NCBI GenBank assembly: GCA_023427945.1
Contig: JAEYZR010000286.1
Location: 1 to 8,633, forward strand
Source of the DNA: Pseudomonadota bacterium
Lineage (GTDB): Bacteria; Pseudomonadota; Gammaproteobacteria; Burkholderiales; Burkholderiaceae_B
Length of the DNA: 8,633 bases
Direction of reading: 5' to 3'
A model generated the notes under the pieces. The model did no database searches. It had not been told where the DNA came from and saw only the letters and a list, made by a program, of their open reading frames with translations. A program made the translations under genes and the position numbers. Shown here piece by piece: positions 6,171 through 8,633 of this stretch (positions are counted from its first letter, which is position 1; every line of letters starts with the position of its first letter).

Positions 6171-7763
6171 TCAGAAGCCCACGGGATGGCCGTCGCGACG
6201 CGCATCCGATGCCGCGAAATAACCGCCTTCCTGGCGATAGATCAACTGAGCGGAACCGAACTCCAGGCTGTCGGGGGGGGCCACCTCGACCTTGTGGCCG
6301 CGGCTGCGCAATGCCTCGACGACCGCAGGCGGCATGTGCGCTTCGACATTGACGACGGGGCCGGCTTCGACCCTGAAGCGCGGCGCGTCGCACATGTCCT
6401 GCGGATTCTGGCCAAATGCGCCGAGCCGCGTGACCATCTGCATATGGCCCTGCGCCTGCATGCTTCCCCCCATGACGCCAAACGACATGAGCGGCTTGCC
6501 TGCCCGCGTGACGAAACCGGGAATGATGGTGTGCAAAGGACGCTTGTTGGGTGCGACCTGGTTCGCATGCCCAGGGGTGAGAACAAAACCGCGCCCACGA
6601 TTGTGCAGGGCGATGCCGGTATCGGGCACCACGACGCCTGAGCCGAACCCGTGGAAGTTCGACTGGATGAACGAAACCATCGTGCCTTTCGCGTCGGCCG
6701 CCGTCAGGTACACCGTGCCGCCCGTGCTGGGGCTGCCAGCGCTGGGCGTGGACGCCACGTCCATGCGGATCTCCTTGGCACGACCGGCCAGATACTCCGG
6801 ATCAAGCAGCGCTGCGGCATCCACCTGCATGTGCGCCTCATCGGCAATGTGCTGGTGCAGGTCGGCAAAGCTCAGCTTCATGGCTTCGATGCAGACATGA
6901 TAGTAGTCGGCACTGTCGCGTCCCATGCTGGCCAAGTCGAACTTCTCCAGCATGCCCAATGCGAGCAAGGCTGCAATACCCTGACCACTGGGCGGGATCT
7001 CGTGCAGGCGCAGATCGCCGAACGACTGCGAGATGGGCTGGACCCAGTCCGCCTTGTGATTGGCCAGGTCCTGCGCCGACAGTCCGCCACCGCCCTCTTT
7101 GGCGTAATCGGCGATGCGCTGGGCCAGTTCACCGCGATAGAAACTCTCGCCGCCCGAAGCGGCAATGGACTCCAACGTCCTGGCCTGGGCCTCGAACTTC
7201 CAGATCTCGCCGGCCACAGGCGTACGCCCGTCGATCATGAAGGCATCGGCATAGCCCGGCTGGTCGGCAAGCCTGGGCGCCTGCGTGGCCCATTGACGCG
7301 CCACGGTCGGCGAGACCGGAAAGCCGTTGCGTGCATATTCGATGGCGGGCTCGAAGAGTTTGGCAAATGGCAGGACGCCAAAACGGTCGGACAACGCTTT
7401 CCAGCCCGACACCGCACCAGGCACGGTGACCGTGCCCCAACCCAGGGCAGGAATGGCATCGTGGCCGGCGAAGAATTCCGGCGTCCATGCGGCGGGAGAG
7501 CGTCCACACGCGTTCAGGCCGTACAGTTCGCCCTCGTGCCATACCAGCGCGAACATGTCGCCGCCGATGCCGTTCATGACAGGCTCCACGACCGTCAGCG
7601 TGATGGCCGTTGCGATGGCTGCATCCACTGCGTTGCCTCCTGCCAGCATCATGCGCACACCGGCCTGGGCGGCGAGCGGCTGCGTCGTGCTGACCACGTT
7701 GGCTGCCAGCAACGGCATCTTGCGCGAGGGATAGTTCAGGGAGCAATCAAGAGGTTTGGTCAT
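6171..7763 (-). CDS. Gamma-glutamyltransferase-family (Ntn hydrolase) protein, cytoplasmic type
   Basis: This is a 530-aa autoprocessing Ntn hydrolase. The large-subunit part shows ANVVSTTQPLAAQAG, LAGGNAVDAAIA, GIGGDMF and GRSP with R88, the likely gamma-glutamyl carboxylate ligand. The cleavage site lies before T350 (GGT350VYLTAADAKGTMVSFIQS), the expected N-terminal nucleophile of the small subunit. The small subunit then has HNRGRGF (387-393), PGFVTRAGKPLMSFGVMGGSMQAQGH (glycine oxyanion region near 432-434) and a normal C-terminal end (ASDARRDGHPVG). It would hydrolyse or transfer gamma-glutamyl or related acyl-amide groups. There is no signal peptide, so it should be cytoplasmic, unlike E. 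coli Ggt. The lid motif NEMDDF of classical enzymes is replaced by NRGRGF, as in lid-lacking relatives. ATG 7763 was preferred over GTG 7778; neither has a good ribosome binding site. It diverges from a DadA-type gene. Confidence 0.88.
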   Translation of the reverse strand: MTKPLDCSLNYPSRKMPLLAANVVSTTQPLAAQAGVRMMLAGGNAVDAAIATAITLTVVEPVMNGIGGDMFALVWHEGELYGLNACGRSPAAWTPEFFAGHDAIPALGWGTVTVPGAVSGWKALSDRFGVLPFAKLFEPAIEYARNGFPVSPTVARQWATQAPRLADQPGYADAFMIDGRTPVAGEIWKFEAQARTLESIAASGGESFYRGELAQRIADYAKEGGGGLSAQDLANHKADWVQPISQSFGDLRLHEIPPSGQGIAALLALGMLEKFDLASMGRDSADYYHVCIEAMKLSFADLHQHIADEAHMQVDAAALLDPEYLAGRAKEIRMDVASTPSAGSPSTGGTVYLTAADAKGTMVSFIQSNFHGFGSGVVVPDTGIALHNRGRGFVLTPGHANQVAPNKRPLHTIIPGFVTRAGKPLMSFGVMGGSMQAQGHMQMVTRLGAFGQNPQDMCDAPRFRVEAGPVVNVEAHMPPAVVEALRSRGHKVEVAPPDSLEFGSAQLIYRQEGGYFAASDARRDGHPVGF

Positions 7764-7802
7764 GGAAGCAATCGTCACGGAAATGGAAGGTCGATCTTAC
7801 AG

Positions 7803-7838
7803 GAGGCTGTGCGGGTGATCCAAATCCCGCGCAGCCTC
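7803..7838. promoter_or_regulatory. 13-bp inverted repeat in the divergent gap
   Basis: GAGGCTGTGCGGG (7803-7815) and CCCGCGCAGCCTC (7826-7838) pair over 13 bp with one mismatch (a G-U wobble in RNA read from the plus strand) around a 10-nt loop. No T tract follows on either strand. It fills much of the 123-nt gap between two divergent starts, so an operator or leader hairpin is more likely than a terminator. Positions could be off by one base. Confidence 0.5.
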
Positions 7839-7886
7839 TTGGTCTACAGTAGAGGTCTGCCAACAGTTCGAATGAAAGGGCCAGTC

Positions 7887-8633
7887 ATGAAAGTGTGCGT
7901 CATCGGAGCGGGCGTTGTCGGGGTGACATCAGCCTATCTACTCGCCCGCGATGGGCACGACGTCACCCTGCTGGACAGCCGCAAGCAAGCCGGCGAACAC
8001 TCCAGCTTTGCCAATGGCGGGCAGCTCAGCTACAGCTATGTCGCACCGCTGGCCGCACCCGACGTCTGGACCAACCTGCCCGCGTGGTTGTGCAAAAAGG
8101 ATTCGCCCTTGCGCATGACGCCGCGGCTCGACGTGCAGCAATGGCGCTGGAGCCTGGCGTTCGCGCGGGCAAGCAACGCCGCCAGTGCACGCACGTCCAC
8201 CGCGCAGATGCTGACACTGTCCTACTTGAGCCGCGATGAACTGAATCGACTGCTCGCCCACACGCCCGTCGATTTCCATCACGTCACCAACGGCAAGCTG
8301 ATCGTCTATCGCGACCCGGCCAAAATCCGGCGGGCACGCGAGCTGGTGCAATATCAATCGGCCCACGGCACCAGCCAGCAGGTGCTGGACGCGCACGAGA
8401 CGCTCGCCGTGGAACCGGCCATCAGCGCCATGAAAGATGCTCTGGCAGGCGCGGTCTACACTCCCGACGAAGAGGCTGGCGATTGCCACGCCTTCACCTC
8501 GGGCCTGTTCGAGCGCTTTCTGTCCTTGCCTGGCGCCCGCGCCGAAATGGGCCACGCCGTGGTTGGGCTCAAACGCGAGGGCCGTCACATTGTCGCCGCG
8601 CAGACCAGCCGCGGCGACATCACCGCCGATGCC
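7887..8633 (+). CDS. dadA: FAD-dependent D-amino-acid dehydrogenase (DadA-type), cut by the window end
   Basis: The frame from ATG 7887 stays open for 249 codons to the window end; intact family members have about 415-430. The N-terminus is a dinucleotide-binding Rossmann fold: VIGAGVVGVTSAYLLARDGH with GxGxxG at 7-12, and D30 ending strand 2 to bind the FAD ribose. SSFANGGQLSYSYVAPLAAP (39-58) is the DadA signature. Later the protein shows QQWRW, TNGKLIVYRD, LAVEPAI and TPDEEAGDCHAFT, the last matching the PNDETGDC region of E. coli DadA. It should oxidatively deaminate D-amino acids to 2-oxo acids and ammonia at the inner membrane, passing electrons to quinones. AAAGGG precedes the ATG. Burkholderiales carry several DadA paralogues, so the symbol marks the family. 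It is divergent from the gamma-glutamyltransferase-like gene. Confidence 0.88.
   Translation, partial: MKVCVIGAGVVGVTSAYLLARDGHDVTLLDSRKQAGEHSSFANGGQLSYSYVAPLAAPDVWTNLPAWLCKKDSPLRMTPRLDVQQWRWSLAFARASNAASARTSTAQMLTLSYLSRDELNRLLAHTPVDFHHVTNGKLIVYRDPAKIRRARELVQYQSAHGTSQQVLDAHETLAVEPAISAMKDALAGAVYTPDEEAGDCHAFTSGLFERFLSLPGARAEMGHAVVGLKREGRHIVAAQTSRGDITADA

Noticed and set aside
4201..6222. A 673-codon plus-strand open frame opposite the substrate-binding protein and the upstream gap
   Set aside because: Its product is rich in Arg, His and Gly with no recognisable domain, while the opposite strand encodes a clear family 5 binding protein with signal peptide, ribosome binding site and promoter. Long antisense frames are expected in GC-rich genes.
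7129..7746. A 205-codon minus-strand frame overlapping the GGT-like gene
   Set aside because: It is an out-of-frame shadow: Arg/His-rich, without motifs, and fully inside the supported enzyme gene.
7887..7930. Possible frameshift in the DadA-type gene at the run of G residues near 7920
   Set aside because: Depending on how many G residues are counted the frame seems to break, but the reading from ATG 7887 is in phase with the conserved downstream sequence to the window end, so I take the gene as intact.
7938..8588. A 216-codon minus-strand frame opposite the DadA-type gene
   Set aside because: The plus strand carries the FAD-binding fold and the DadA signature throughout; the minus frame has no recognisable domain.

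Overview
The window looks like high-GC chromosomal DNA from a betaproteobacterium, most likely of the Bordetella/Achromobacter (Alcaligenaceae) type. The grounds are codon usage, the CynX-type transporter, the PchR/AlcR-like AraC regulator, and the orphan peptide-binding protein next to a gamma-glutamyltransferase-like enzyme. This is an inference from protein style, not from a search. No rRNA, tRNA, CRISPR array, complete insertion sequence or phage gene is visible, and no gene-free stretch exceeds 300 bases.

Left block (1-2445), all on the minus strand. Transcription runs leftwards from a regulatory gap at 2247-2445. It passes through an intact class I SAM-dependent O-methyltransferase (1218-2246), a CynX/NimT-type major facilitator transporter joined to it by an ATGA overlap (707-1221), a glutaredoxin-like thioredoxin-fold protein (258-668) and a lipoprotein cut by the window edge (1-211). 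The transporter is a wreck: its first three helices run out of frame into its last part, and the middle of the protein is missing.

The gap holds a Fur-box-like inverted repeat (2374-2392) beside -10-like hexamers facing both ways. On its right lies a plus-strand AraC-family regulator (2446-3423) resembling the siderophore regulators PchR and AlcR. Iron-responsive control of this locus is therefore the best reading, although no receptor or siderophore synthase lies in view.

Middle block (3389-4217). The tail of the regulator overlaps, in antisense, a short remnant of a second AraC-type DNA-binding domain (3389-3472, minus). A strong terminator (3509-3541) ends a minus-strand OmpA-family lipoprotein with a glycine-zipper segment (3573-4217).

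Right block (4337-8633). A periplasmic peptide-type (family 5) ABC substrate-binding protein (4438-6063) has its own sigma70-like promoter and an operator-like repeat. Just upstream on the same strand is a cytoplasmic gamma-glutamyltransferase-like enzyme (6171-7763). Divergent from it is the start of a DadA-type FAD D-amino-acid dehydrogenase (7887 to the window end). These three could form a peptide or gamma-glutamyl compound scavenging module: capture in the periplasm, cleavage in the cytoplasm, oxidative deamination of a released D-amino acid. No permease or ATPase genes are present here, so the binding protein is an orphan within the window.
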